From NCBI GenBank assembly GCA_963557075.1, contig CAUWDA010000002.1, positions 1 to 64,000 of the forward strand: DNA of 64,000 bases, read 5' to 3'. This document shows, in pieces, positions 9,527 to 18,842 of the stretch. The first letter of the stretch is position 1, and the number at the start of each line of letters is the position of its first letter. The position numbers were made by a program, and so were the translations under genes. This DNA comes from Flavonifractor sp963557075 (GTDB lineage Bacteria > Bacillota > Clostridia > Oscillospirales > Oscillospiraceae). The notes beneath the pieces were generated by a model. The model made no database searches and was not told the origin of the DNA. It saw only the letters and a program-made list of their open reading frames with translations.

Positions 9527-10020
9527 GCCCATTCCTCCTTCAGCGCGTCTTTCAGCCTGGCTCTGGCCCGGCTCAGACGGGAGAGCACCGTGTTCCGGGG
9601 GCAGCCCAGCAGCTGCCCGATCTCAGCGGCAGTGTACCCCTCAATGTAGTGGAGGTACACCGGCCAGCGGTATTTGGGGGGTAAGGCGGCCACCGCCTCC
9701 AGCACGCCGCCGCTCTCCGGCGGAGGGACGGGGCCGTCCCGGCTGTCATCCAGGGGGACCACCCGCCTGCGCCAGGGGGAGCGCCCCCAGCTTTTGCAGC
9801 GGTTGGCGGTGGCCCGGATGAGCCAGGCCTTTAGGTGGGTCTCGTCAACAAAGGCGGGGTCGCACTGAATGAGACTTACAAAGACCTCCTGGGCCACATC
9901 CTCCCCGTCGTGGCGGGAGCCGGTGCCCTGGATGGCCATGCGGTAGACCAGGGGGGCGTATCGGTCCAGGATATCCTCACAGGAGAGGGGGCTGCCATTG
10001 AGGGTGGGCATTGCGTTCAC
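9523..10020 (-). CDS. RNA polymerase sigma factor, ECF subfamily
   Basis: Extracytoplasmic-function sigma factor directing RNA polymerase to stress or envelope promoters. The 165 residues show region 2 (YAPLVYRMAIQGTGSRHDGEDVAQEVF, quoted loosely; the DVAQEVF helix is at about residues 41-47) and region 4 with the helix-turn-helix GYTAAEIGQLLGCPRNTV (near 130-147). The length is normal for ECF factors. The next gene overlaps its stop codon and encodes a single-span membrane protein, the usual sigma/anti-sigma arrangement. The inducing signal is unknown. Confidence 0.93.
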   Translation of the reverse strand: MNAMPTLNGSPLSCEDILDRYAPLVYRMAIQGTGSRHDGEDVAQEVFVSLIQCDPAFVDETHLKAWLIRATANRCKSWGRSPWRRRVVPLDDSRDGPVPPPESGGVLEAVAALPPKYRWPVYLHYIEGYTAAEIGQLLGCPRNTVLSRLSRARARLKDALKEEWA

Positions 10021-10080
10021 TCCCTTCTTGTCCTTCTGACTGGAAAGCGCGGCGGCGGGGCCAATGATTGCGCTTTATGC

Positions 10081-10114
10081 AAAAAAGCGGGCGGCCATCG
10101 GGCCGCCCGCTTTT
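10081..10114 (-). terminator. Terminator after glgP
   Basis: Stem AAGCGGGCGGCC with mirror GGCCGCCCGCTT and, in the leftward direction, a closing T run. It starts 15 bases after the glgP stop codon. Confidence 0.88.
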
Positions 10115-10128
10115 GATAGGCTGGTGAT

Positions 10129-12576
10129 TTACTTGATCTCCCGGACGGGCACGGTCCAGATGTCCTGGGCGTAGTCCCGGATGGAGCGGTCGGCGGCGAA
10201 GATACCGGAGCGGGCGATGTTCATCAGAGACATCTTGTTCCACCGCTTGGGGTCCAGATAGGCCTGACCGGCCCGGGCCTGGGCGTCCCGGTAGCTCTCG
10301 AAGTCGGCCAGCAGCAGATACTCGTCGGCGGGGCCGCCGTCGCCGAAGAGGAGCCGGCGGGCGATATCGTCGTAGCTGATGCCGTCGCCGAAGCCCAGGT
10401 TGAGCTGCTCCACCACGGCCCGCAGGTCGCTGTTGTGGATATAGTACTCATAGGACTTGTAGCCGTTGTGCTTCAGCTCGGCCACCTCGTGGGCCTTCAG
10501 GCCGAAGAGGAAGATGTTCTCGTCGCCCAGTACCTGGTGCATCTCCACGTTGGCGCCGTCCAGGGTGCCGATGGTGACGGCGCCGTTCATCATGAACTTC
10601 ATGTTGCCGGTGCCGCTGGCCTCCTTGCCGGCGGTGGAGATCTGCTCGGAGAGCTCGGAAGCGGGCATCAGCTTCTCGGCCAGGCTCACCCGGTAGTTTT
10701 CCAGGAAGACCACCTGGAGCCGGTCCTTGCAGATGGGGTCCTTGGCGATCATATCGGCCACGGAGTTGATGAGACGGATGATCCGCTTGGCCACAGCGTA
10801 GCCGGGGGCCGCCTTGGCGCCGAACAGGTAGGTGCGGGGGGTGAAGTCGAAATGGGCGTCGTTCTTCATCTTCTGGTACAGGTAGATGATGTGCAGCACA
10901 TTGAGCAGCTGGCGCTTGTACTCGTGCAGCCGCTTCACCTGTACGTCGAACATGGCGTCGGTGTTGAGCAGGATGCCGTGCTCCCGGGCCACCCAGGAGG
11001 CGAAGGCCTTCTTGTTCTCGGCCTTGATCTCGCCCAGGCGGGAGAGCACGCCGGCATCGTTCTGGAACTTCTCCAGCTTCTTCAGCTCGTCGGGCTGGAG
11101 CAGATACTTGTCGTTGCCGCAGCAGTCCCGGATCAGCGCGTCCAGCCGGGGGTTGCACTCGCCTACCCAGCGGCGGTGGTCGATGCCGTTGGTGACGTTG
11201 GTGAACTTGTCGGGGGTGCGCTGATAGGCGTCGTGGAAGACGTCCTTTTTCAGAATGTCGGAGTGGAGGGCGGACACGCCGTTGATCTTGAAGCAGGCGC
11301 ACACGCACAGGTTGGCCATGCGAACCTCGCCGCCCCAGATGATGGCCATGGGAGCCACCTTGGACAGGTCGCCGTGGAAGTAGTCGGTGAGGGTCTTCTG
11401 GTACCGGTTGGAGATCTCGATGAGGATCTGCCAGATCCGGGGCAGCAGAGACTCGATGAGCTGCTGAGGCCAGCGCTCCAGGGCCTCGGCCAGCACGGTG
11501 TGGTTGGTGTAGGCCACCGAGTGGGTGACGATATACCAGGCCTCATCCCAGCCGTATCCCTCCTCGTCCAGCAGGATGCGCATCAGCTCGGGGATGGCCA
11601 GGGTGGGATGGGTGTCGTTGATCTGGATCACATGCTTCTGATGGAAGTTGCGCAGGGTGCCGTACTCTGCCCGGTGTTTGCGCACGATGGACTGGATGGT
11701 GGCGGACACGAAGAAATACTGCTGCTTGAGGCGCAGGGACTTGCCCTCATAGTGGTTATCCTCCGGGTAGAGCACCTTGGAGATGGACTCCGCCATAGCC
11801 CGCTGCTCCACGGCCTTCAGATACTGGCCGGAGGAGAACAGGTGCATATCCACCGGAGTGGGGCTCTTGGCGTCCCACAGGCGGAGCAGGTTGGCGTGCT
11901 CGGTGTGGTAGCCGGAGATCTCCATATCCTTGGGCACGGCCAGAACCACGTCGTAGCCGGTGTGCTTGATACGGTGGTGGCCCAGCTCATCCCACTCGTC
12001 CTCCACCTTGCCGCCGAAGCGGACCTCCTCGGTCTCATCCATCTTGGGAATGAGCCAGGCGTCGCCCAGGCCCAGCCAGTTGTCGGGCAGCTCCACCTGC
12101 TGGCCGTCCACGATCTTCTGCTTGAAGATACCCAGCTCGTAGCAGATGGAGTAGCCGGTGGCGGGGATATCCAGGGTGGTCATGGAGTCCAGGTAGCAGG
12201 CGGCCAGGCGGCCCAGGCCGCCGTTGCCCAGACCGGCGTCGGGCTCGGTCTCAAAGAGGTCGGGCGCGGAGAAGCCCAGGCCCTCGATGGCCTCCTTCAG
12301 GGGCTCCAGCACGCCCAGGTTGTAGGCGTTCTTCATCAGGGAACGGCCCATGAGGAACTCCAGGGACAGGTAGTGGACCTGGCGCTGGTGGGTCTTCACG
12401 GCCTTGTCCTCGGCCTTCATCTGCCGCTCGGAAATGATATCCCGCAGCACCATGGCGCAGGCCTTGAACATATGCAGGCTGGTGGCCTCCTCCACGTCGC
12501 GGCCGAAGTTGCGGCGCAGTTTGCCTGTGATCAGGGTCATCAGCTCTTTTTTTGTGTATTTATGCAATGCAGACAT
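10129..12576 (-). CDS. glgP: Glycogen phosphorylase
   Basis: Phosphorolysis of alpha-1,4-glucan ends to glucose 1-phosphate; cytosolic and PLP-dependent. The 815-residue length is typical. The C-terminal PLP-lysine region EASGTGNMKFMMNGAVTIGT is intact, and the N-terminal GNGGLGRLAACYLDSMTTL motif is present near residue 110. The ATG at 12576 has AGGAG directly against it, which is too close. The in-frame TTG at 12567 has the same AGGAG at 9 bases and may be the real start, shortening the protein by 3 residues. It is the last gene of the glg cluster and has its own promoter. Confidence 0.96.
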   Translation of the reverse strand: MSALHKYTKKELMTLITGKLRRNFGRDVEEATSLHMFKACAMVLRDIISERQMKAEDKAVKTHQRQVHYLSLEFLMGRSLMKNAYNLGVLEPLKEAIEGLGFSAPDLFETEPDAGLGNGGLGRLAACYLDSMTTLDIPATGYSICYELGIFKQKIVDGQQVELPDNWLGLGDAWLIPKMDETEEVRFGGKVEDEWDELGHHRIKHTGYDVVLAVPKDMEISGYHTEHANLLRLWDAKSPTPVDMHLFSSGQYLKAVEQRAMAESISKVLYPEDNHYEGKSLRLKQQYFFVSATIQSIVRKHRAEYGTLRNFHQKHVIQINDTHPTLAIPELMRILLDEEGYGWDEAWYIVTHSVAYTNHTVLAEALERWPQQLIESLLPRIWQILIEISNRYQKTLTDYFHGDLSKVAPMAIIWGGEVRMANLCVCACFKINGVSALHSDILKKDVFHDAYQRTPDKFTNVTNGIDHRRWVGECNPRLDALIRDCCGNDKYLLQPDELKKLEKFQNDAGVLSRLGEIKAENKKAFASWVAREHGILLNTDAMFDVQVKRLHEYKRQLLNVLHIIYLYQKMKNDAHFDFTPRTYLFGAKAAPGYAVAKRIIRLINSVADMIAKDPICKDRLQVVFLENYRVSLAEKLMPASELSEQISTAGKEASGTGNMKFMMNGAVTIGTLDGANVEMHQVLGDENIFLFGLKAHEVAELKHNGYKSYEYYIHNSDLRAVVEQLNLGFGDGISYDDIARRLLFGDGGPADEYLLLADFESYRDAQARAGQAYLDPKRWNKMSLMNIARSGIFAADRSIRDYAQDIWTVPVREIK

Positions 12577-12612
12577 CTCCTATATCAGTAGGATAGCGAT
12601 AGTAAAGAACCA

Positions 12613-12673
12613 CTCCGCAGGGAAAATCCCCCTGCGGAGCGGAATTTTATCATAACGGTGTTAGATTTGTCAA
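12613..12673 (-). promoter_or_regulatory. Internal glgP promoter followed by a 5'-leader hairpin
   Basis: Reading leftward: TTGACA (12673-12668), 18-base spacer, TAAAAT (12649-12644). A hairpin CTCCGCAGGG / CCCTGCGGAG (12639-12613) begins within a few bases of the expected transcription start. The same hairpin may end transcripts from glgA. So glgP can be expressed separately from the biosynthetic genes. Confidence 0.65.
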
Positions 12674-12692
12674 GAGAAGGCAGGCGATACAG

Positions 12693-14129
12693 TCACTTCC
12701 CGGTGACCCAGCTGTAGATCTCGCAATAGGCTGCGGCAGAGCGGGTCCAGGAGAAATCGGCGGTCATGGCATTGTGCTGCAGGGCCTTCCAGGCCTGCTT
12801 GTCGCTGTGGTAGAGATCCACCGCGGCGGCCAGCACGCCGGTCATCTCGTGGGCGTTGATGTTGGCGAAGGAGAAGCCGGTGCCCTCATTGGAGAGGCGG
12901 TTGTAGGGGACCACGGAATCCCGCAGACCGCCGGTCTCACGCACCACGGGGATGGTGCCGTAGCGCATGGCGATCATCTGACTCAGGCCGCAGGGCTCGG
13001 AGATGGAGGGCATGAGGAAGAGATCGGCGCCGCCGTAGATGGCGGTGGACAGGTTGGGGGAGTACATCATGTGGGCGGCAAAGCGGCCGGGATACTGATT
13101 CTGGGCCTGGCGGAAGGCCTCTTCAAAGTTCCAGTCGCCGGTACCCAGCACGATCATCTGCACATCCATGCCCATGATGTCGTGGATGGCGGCGGTGACC
13201 AGGTCAAAGCCTTTGTGCTTCACCAGCCGGGAGACACAGGCCACGATGGGGGTGCCCGGATTTTCCCGCAGACCGGAGATATGCTGCAGGGCGGCTTTGC
13301 AGGCCCCCTTGCCCGCCAGCTGCCCGGCGGAGAAGCACTGGGTCAGGCCCTTGTCCTGAGCGGGGTCGTACAGCTCGGTGTCGATGCCGTTGAGGATGCC
13401 CCGCAGCTTGTGGCGGTTGTCGGCAATGACTCCCTCCAGGCCGTGGGCGTAGAAGCTGTACTGAAGCTCGTCGGCGTAGGTGGGGGAGACGGTGGTAACA
13501 TAGTCGGCGGCGTAGATGGCCCCCTTCATCAGGTTCACGTCCCCGTGATACGCCAGCATGTGCTCGTTGAAGTATCCGGCATTCAGGCCGAACAGGTCCT
13601 TCAGGGTCTGGTTGCCGTAGCGGCCCTGGTATTCGATGTTGTGGATGGTGAACACGCTCTTGGTGTCGCTGAGCTGGGGGATGCGGTGGCGCTCCTCCAG
13701 CAGATAGATGGGCACCAGAGCGGTCTGCCAGTCGTTGCAGTGGAGCACGTCGGGCCGCCAGTCCAGCCAGCCCACGGCCTCCACCACGGCCCGGGAGAAG
13801 TAGGCGAAGCGCTCTCCGTCGTCATAGTGGCCGTAGATAGAGGAGCGCTTGAAGTAGTACTCGTTATCCACGAACCAGTAGGTGACGCCGTCCCGTTTCA
13901 GCTCAAAGATGCCGCAGTAGGGGGTGCGCCAGGCCAGGGTGATGTGGAAGCACTGCAAAAAGGTCATCTGGCTGCGCCATTCCTCGCCGATCCCCTCATA
14001 CAGCGGCAGGATCACACGGACGTCGTGCCCCTCCCGGGTCAGGGCCTTGGGGAGAGAACCGGCCACGTCGGCCAGTCCGCCGGTCTTGATAAAGGGGGCG
14101 CACTCAGAGGCGGCAAACAGGATATTCAT
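12693..14129 (-). CDS. glgA: Glycogen synthase (ADP-glucose type)
   Basis: GT5 transferase adding glucose from ADP-glucose to the non-reducing end of glycogen. The 478 residues start with FAASECAPFIKTGGLADV, which holds the KTGGLADV nucleotide-sugar loop, and contain the C-terminal ISEPCGLSQMIAMRYG motif with the catalytic Glu, followed by VRETGGLRDSV. Length and architecture (two Rossmann domains) are normal. It lies 101 bp downstream of glgD and upstream of glgP in a compact glycogen cluster. Confidence 0.97.
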   Translation of the reverse strand: MNILFAASECAPFIKTGGLADVAGSLPKALTREGHDVRVILPLYEGIGEEWRSQMTFLQCFHITLAWRTPYCGIFELKRDGVTYWFVDNEYYFKRSSIYGHYDDGERFAYFSRAVVEAVGWLDWRPDVLHCNDWQTALVPIYLLEERHRIPQLSDTKSVFTIHNIEYQGRYGNQTLKDLFGLNAGYFNEHMLAYHGDVNLMKGAIYAADYVTTVSPTYADELQYSFYAHGLEGVIADNRHKLRGILNGIDTELYDPAQDKGLTQCFSAGQLAGKGACKAALQHISGLRENPGTPIVACVSRLVKHKGFDLVTAAIHDIMGMDVQMIVLGTGDWNFEEAFRQAQNQYPGRFAAHMMYSPNLSTAIYGGADLFLMPSISEPCGLSQMIAMRYGTIPVVRETGGLRDSVVPYNRLSNEGTGFSFANINAHEMTGVLAAAVDLYHSDKQAWKALQHNAMTADFSWTRSAAAYCEIYSWVTGK

Positions 14130-14188
14130 AGATTACCTCCAACCATAAAATTACAGAAATGTCCTTTGGATAAGGTCATGGTAAGAAA

Positions 14189-14220
14189 GGGGAGGCGCGG
14201 CGCGCGGCCGACGCCTCCCC
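14189..14220 (-). terminator. GC-rich hairpin between glgD and glgA
   Basis: GGGGAGGCG pairs with CGCCTCCCC around a GC-rich loop, followed in the leftward direction by TTTCTTACC. This is a weak terminator or a processing stem that could reduce glgA expression relative to glgB, glgC and glgD. Confidence 0.6.
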
Positions 14221-14230
14221 GTGAACATGG

Positions 14231-15346
14231 TCAGACGATCTCGTTTTTGGCGATAGCCAGCGGATAGGTGCTGTGGCCCATCAGCATCCGGCCGGGATTG
14301 ACCCGGACGTTTTTGTCGGTGATGGCGTATTTCAATACAGCGCCGGCCTGGATGGTGGTGCCCTGCATCAGTACGCAGCCGGACACCTTGGCGCCCTTCT
14401 CCACCCGGACGCCCCGGAAGAGAATGGAGTTCTCCACCTCGCCCTCGATGATACAGCCATCGGCCACCAGGGAGTTGCTGGAGCGGGAGTCGGGGCCGTA
14501 GTAAGTAGAGGGGTCGGAGCGGTCCTTGGTGCGTACCGGGCGCTCGGGGACAAAAAGCTCCTCCCGGACCTTGGGGTCCAGCAGCTCCATGCTGCGGGCA
14601 AAGTAGCCCGCCACAGACTGGAGCCGGACAGCGTAGCCGTCAAACACATAGGGGACGATCTTCAGCTGGCCCACCATGGCCTGGAGGACGCCGGTGCTGA
14701 AGGAGTGGATGTTGTGAGCGGCGCAGTGGTCCACCAGGGAGAGCAGCAGCTCCTTTGAGAGGATATACACCTCCAGGGACTCGCAGCCCTGCGCGATAGC
14801 GGGATGGACCGACACGTCGGTGATCCGGCCGCCGGCGCCGACGGTAAAGTAGTCGCAGCCCTTGGGGTCGCCCTTGGGGTGGCCGGTGCAGACGGCGGTG
14901 ATGTCGGCGTCGTTGCGGATGTGGGCCTCAAAGATGTCCCGCAGGGGCAGATTGACGGCCAGGTCGCCGCCGGCCAGCACAACGTGGTCCTGCCGGATAT
15001 TTTGGAGGTAGGAGCGGATGCCCGCCAGGGCGTCCATGCGGCCCCGGTAGAGTCCCTCCCGCCGGCCGGAATAGCCGAAGGGGGGCAGGATGCGCAGACC
15101 GCCGTGCTTGCGGCTCAGGTCCCAGTCCTTGCCGGAGCCCACATGGTCTAGTAGGGATTGATAGTTGGCGTGTACGATCATGCCCACGTCGGAGATGCCG
15201 GCGTTGACCATGTTGGAGAGCATGAAGTCGATGACACGGTACCGTCCGCCGTAGGGGATGGAGCAGGTGTTGCGGTTCTGAGTCAGTTCCCGCAGGTCGG
15301 GGTTGGAAAGGTAGGAGAAGATGATGCCATGGAGGTTATTCATCAT
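14231..15346 (-). CDS. glgD: GlgD, non-catalytic ADP-glucose pyrophosphorylase subunit
   Basis: Regulatory partner of GlgC in Gram-positive bacteria. The 371-residue protein keeps the nucleotidyltransferase fold (YGGRYRVIDFMLSNMVNAGI near residues 32-51) and a C-terminal left-handed beta-helix region, but the start reads MMNNLHGIIFSYLSNPDLRE and lacks the GGxGxRL glucose-1-P/ATP loop present in GlgC. Its start overlaps the glgC stop by 4 bases (ATGA), so the two subunits are translationally coupled and probably form a hetero-oligomer. Confidence 0.95.
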   Translation of the reverse strand: MMNNLHGIIFSYLSNPDLRELTQNRNTCSIPYGGRYRVIDFMLSNMVNAGISDVGMIVHANYQSLLDHVGSGKDWDLSRKHGGLRILPPFGYSGRREGLYRGRMDALAGIRSYLQNIRQDHVVLAGGDLAVNLPLRDIFEAHIRNDADITAVCTGHPKGDPKGCDYFTVGAGGRITDVSVHPAIAQGCESLEVYILSKELLLSLVDHCAAHNIHSFSTGVLQAMVGQLKIVPYVFDGYAVRLQSVAGYFARSMELLDPKVREELFVPERPVRTKDRSDPSTYYGPDSRSSNSLVADGCIIEGEVENSILFRGVRVEKGAKVSGCVLMQGTTIQAGAVLKYAITDKNVRVNPGRMLMGHSTYPLAIAKNEIV

Positions 15347-16557
15347 TTCGCCCCACCTCCTTTCACATTACGAGTAATCATGGCCTTGGGGGAGACCACA
15401 GCGTCGGGCCCCACGGTCAGGTTCTGGGCCACCACGGCCACGCCCCAATCCTCGGTGCCGTCGGGGGAGGTGCCCACCCGGGCCCGCTCGCCGATGACGC
15501 TGTTCTCCGCGACGATGGAGTACTCCACCACGGCGCCCGCCTTGACTACCGTTCCGGGCATCAGGATAGAGTAGCGCACCACGGCGCCCTCCTCCACCTT
15601 CACCGAGTGGAACAGGATGGAGTTTTCCACCGTGCCGTACACCTCACAGCCGCCGGTGACCATAGAGTGGACCGCCTTGGCGTCCTTGCCCATGAAATGG
15701 GGGGGCTTGGTGGGGGTGCGGGCGAAGATGGGCCACTCGGTATCGTACAGGTCGATGCCGTTGGCGGCGTTGGGGGAGAGCATATCCATGTTGGCATCCC
15801 ACAGGGAGTCGATGGTGCCCACGTCTTTCCAGTAGCCCTTGAAGCGATAGGCGGTCATCTTCTCGCCGGCGTTGAGCATGGCGGGAATGATGTTCTTGCC
15901 GAAGTCGTTGGAGCTCTTCTCGTCCTCCTCGTCGGCGATGAGGTACTCCCGCAGCTTCTTCCAGGTAAAGATGTAGATGCCCATGGAGGCCAGATTGCTC
16001 TTGGGATGCTTGGGCTTCTCCTCAAACTCGTAGATATCGTCGTTCTCGTCCACGTTCATGATGCCGAAGCGGGGGGCCTCCTCCATGGGGACCTCCAGGA
16101 CCGAGATGGTGCAGGCGGCCTGGGTCTCCTTGTGGCGGCGGAGCAGGTCGGCATAGTCCATTTTGTAGACGTGGTCGCCGGACAGGATGAGCACATAATC
16201 CGGATCGTAGGTATCCAGGAAGTTGATGTTCTGGTAAATGGCGTTGGCGGTTCCCTTGTACCAGGTGCCCTTCTCCCCCTCGCGCATATAGGGGGGCAGG
16301 ATGTGGACGCCGCCGTAGGAGCGGTCCAGGTCCCAGGGTTCACCGTTGCCGATGTAGGCGTTGAGCTCCATGGGGCGGTACTGAGTCAGCACGCCCACGG
16401 TGTCAATACCGGAGTTGATGCAGTTGGACAGGGGGAAGTCGATGATGCGGTACTTACCGCCGAAGGGGACCGCGGGTTTGGCCACATGGCTGGTGAGAGC
16501 GTGCAGGCGACTGCCCTGCCCGCCGGCCAGCAACATGGCGACACATTCCTTTTTCAT
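15343..16557 (-). CDS. glgC: Glucose-1-phosphate adenylyltransferase, catalytic subunit
   Basis: Makes ADP-glucose from ATP and glucose 1-phosphate, the committed step of glycogen synthesis. The 404 residues carry the active-site loop LAGGQGSRLHALT (about 10-22) with AKPAVPFGGKYRIIDFPLSN, the catalytic Asp region SGDHVYKMDY and the substrate-lysine region FEEKPKHPKS. A C-terminal hexapeptide beta-helix follows. GAGGTGATAGA precedes the ATG. It sits between glgB and glgD in the same orientation. Confidence 0.97.
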   Translation of the reverse strand: MKKECVAMLLAGGQGSRLHALTSHVAKPAVPFGGKYRIIDFPLSNCINSGIDTVGVLTQYRPMELNAYIGNGEPWDLDRSYGGVHILPPYMREGEKGTWYKGTANAIYQNINFLDTYDPDYVLILSGDHVYKMDYADLLRRHKETQAACTISVLEVPMEEAPRFGIMNVDENDDIYEFEEKPKHPKSNLASMGIYIFTWKKLREYLIADEEDEKSSNDFGKNIIPAMLNAGEKMTAYRFKGYWKDVGTIDSLWDANMDMLSPNAANGIDLYDTEWPIFARTPTKPPHFMGKDAKAVHSMVTGGCEVYGTVENSILFHSVKVEEGAVVRYSILMPGTVVKAGAVVEYSIVAENSVIGERARVGTSPDGTEDWGVAVVAQNLTVGPDAVVSPKAMITRNVKGGGAK

Positions 16558-16617
16558 TCTATCACCTCAGTGCTTGAACTGAAACTAAATATGATCATTC
16601 CGGACCATCCGGAGGGA

Positions 16618-18822
16618 TCAAGGATTCTTTTTGCCCTTGCGGACCGCCGGCTTGGGGGCGGGCTCTTTCACCGCGGGAGCGGCGGCCTTCTTGGCCATGG
16701 CGGGCTTGGGGGCGGGCTGCTTCACCGCGGGGGCGGCGGCCTTCTTGGCCACGGCGGGCTTGGGAGCGGGCTGCTTCACCGCGGGGGTCGCGGCCTTCTT
16801 GGCCACGGCGGGCTTAGCGGCTGCTTTTTTCACTGCGGGAGCGGCGGCCTTTTTCCGCGCCGCCGGTTTGGGGGCCTCCGCACCCTCCGCCTTTTTCTTG
16901 CGGACGGGGAACTTGCGGGTACACTGATAGACCGCTGCGCTCATGGGGGGCAGGGAGATGGTAATGGACTGCGCTCTGTCCTGGCTTTCCACATAGCGGC
17001 TGCGGACAGGCTCGTGGTCGCCCCGGCCCTGGCCGCCGAAGGCGGCATCATCAGAGTTGAAGATGCAGGTATATGTACCGGGGACGGGCACGCCCACAGT
17101 GTAGCCGGTGCGGTCCACCGGGGAGAAGTTGCACACCACCACCAGAGCGTTGCCCTTGGTGTCCTTCCGCAGGAAGGCGATGGTATTGGCCTGGTTGTCG
17201 TCGGCCTCGATCCACTCAAAGCCCTCCCAGGAGAAGTCCATCTCCCACAGCTCGGGACGGGCCAGATAGAGGGCGTTGGCCTGTTTGAAGAACTCCTGAA
17301 GCTGGCGGTGAGGTTTGGCCCACTCCTGCTCCGGGTCCAGCAGGTGCCAGTCCAGGGAGTGCTCGTAGTGCCACTCGTTCCACTGGCCGAACTCGCTGCC
17401 CATCATCAGCAGCTTTTTGCCGGGATGGGTGAGCATATAGGTGTAAAAGGCGCGCACACCGGCAAACTTTTCCTCGTTGGTGCCCGGCATCTTGTTGATG
17501 AGAGAGCCCTTCATGTGGACCACTTCGTCGTGGGACAGGGGGAGCACGAAGTTCTCCGAGAAGGCGTACATCAGCGAGAAGGTGATGTCCTTGTGGTTGA
17601 ACTGCCGGAAGTAGGGATCCAGCTTGATGTAATGGAGGATGTCGTTCATCCAGCCCATATTCCACTTCAGGTTGAAGCCCAGGCCGCCCTCCAGGCCGCC
17701 CTCGCCCACCGGGTGGGACACCCGGGGCCAGGCGGTGGATTCCTCAGCGATCATCATCACATCGGGATGGGCCTGGAAAATATGACTGTTGAGCTCCTGA
17801 ATGAATTCCACGGCCTCCAGGTTTTCGTGTCCGCCGAACACATTGGGGACCCACTCGCCCCCCTGGCGGCCATAGTCCAGATAGAGCATGGAGGCCACCG
17901 CGTCCACCCGCAGTCCGTCAATGTGGAACTGCTCCAGCCAGAAGAGGGCGGAGGAGAACAGGAAGGAGCGGACCTCGTGCCGGGCGTAGTCGAACACCCG
18001 GGTGCCCCAGTCGGCGTGCTCACCCTTACGGGTATCGGCGTACTCATAGCAGGGTTCACCGTCAAATTCGTACAGACCAAAGGCATCCTTGGGGAAGTGG
18101 GCGGGCACCCAGTCCAGAATGACGCCGATGCCGGCCTGATGGAGCTGGTCCACCAGCCACATGAAGTCGTGGGGGGTGCCGTACCGGCTGGTAGCGGCGA
18201 AGTAGCCGGTGCACTGGTAGCCCCAGGAGGCGTCCAGGGGATGCTCGGTGATGGGGAGCAGCTCCACATGGGTGAAGCCCATCTCCTTCACATAGGGGAC
18301 CAGGTATTTGCCGATGTCCCGGTAGGAGAGCATCTCGTCGTCGCCGGTGCGCCGCCAGGAGCCCAGGTGGACTTCATAAATATTCAGGGGTTTCTGGTAA
18401 ATGGGATTCTTTTTCCGGCGGGACATCCAGCCGGCGTCGCCCCAGCCATAGCCGGACAGATCGTACAGCTTGGAGGCGTTGCCGGGGCGGGTCTCGGCGT
18501 GGAAGGCGTAGGGGTCGGCCTTGGCCAGTACCCGCCCGGAGGCGGTGTGGACGGCGAACTTATAGCTGTCGTACTGGTGCAGCCCGGGGATGAAGGTCTC
18601 CCAAACGCCGTCGGAAAGCAGTTCCATGGGGTGGTCGGAGTCGTTCCAGCCGTTAAAATCGCCCATCACGGCTACCGACCGGGCGTGGGGCGCCCAGACC
18701 CGGAAGACCCAGCCGTCCTGTCTGTCACGGACTGCGGGGTGGGAGCCCATGAATTCCTGAGCCCGGACCGCATGTCCCTGAGAAAAGTCCTGGAGGATCG
18801 TATTCGGTTTGGTGGAAGCCAT
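16618..18822 (-). CDS. glgB: 1,4-alpha-glucan branching enzyme with a Lys/Ala/Pro-rich repeat tail
   Basis: GH13 enzyme creating alpha-1,6 branches in glycogen. A CBM48-like N-terminal domain (VFRVWAPHARSVAVMGDFNG, about 39-58) precedes the TIM barrel, which has the nucleophile Asp in GLRVDAV, the acid Glu in MMIAEES and the transition-state Asp in LSHDEVV. The usual protein would end near residue 635. Here about 100 extra residues follow, made of four 18-residue units of the form KKAAAPAVKQPAPKPAVA, resembling histone H1-like or AlgP tails. Start ATG 18822. It is first in the cluster, behind a consensus promoter and a leader hairpin. Confidence 0.96.
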   Translation of the reverse strand: MASTKPNTILQDFSQGHAVRAQEFMGSHPAVRDRQDGWVFRVWAPHARSVAVMGDFNGWNDSDHPMELLSDGVWETFIPGLHQYDSYKFAVHTASGRVLAKADPYAFHAETRPGNASKLYDLSGYGWGDAGWMSRRKKNPIYQKPLNIYEVHLGSWRRTGDDEMLSYRDIGKYLVPYVKEMGFTHVELLPITEHPLDASWGYQCTGYFAATSRYGTPHDFMWLVDQLHQAGIGVILDWVPAHFPKDAFGLYEFDGEPCYEYADTRKGEHADWGTRVFDYARHEVRSFLFSSALFWLEQFHIDGLRVDAVASMLYLDYGRQGGEWVPNVFGGHENLEAVEFIQELNSHIFQAHPDVMMIAEESTAWPRVSHPVGEGGLEGGLGFNLKWNMGWMNDILHYIKLDPYFRQFNHKDITFSLMYAFSENFVLPLSHDEVVHMKGSLINKMPGTNEEKFAGVRAFYTYMLTHPGKKLLMMGSEFGQWNEWHYEHSLDWHLLDPEQEWAKPHRQLQEFFKQANALYLARPELWEMDFSWEGFEWIEADDNQANTIAFLRKDTKGNALVVVCNFSPVDRTGYTVGVPVPGTYTCIFNSDDAAFGGQGRGDHEPVRSRYVESQDRAQSITISLPPMSAAVYQCTRKFPVRKKKAEGAEAPKPAARKKAAAPAVKKAAAKPAVAKKAATPAVKQPAPKPAVAKKAAAPAVKQPAPKPAMAKKAAAPAVKEPAPKPAVRKGKKNP
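16640..16855 (-). repeat. 54-bp tandem repeats encoding the GlgB tail
   Basis: Four near-identical 54-bp units encode the 18-residue KKAA(A/T)PAVK-(Q/E/K)-PAPKPAVA motif at the end of glgB. The unit boundary is marked by GGCGGCCTTCTTGGCCA on the plus strand. Because the unit length is a multiple of 3, copy number can change without breaking the frame. Confidence 0.85.
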
Positions 18823-18842
18823 AGCTATCCTCTCCTTGTTGG

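Noticed and set aside
10435..12591. Very long open frame (over 700 codons) opposite glgP
   Set aside because: Third-position GC bias leaves long antisense frames; composition is repetitive (Val/Leu/Gly/His) and glgP is unmistakable.
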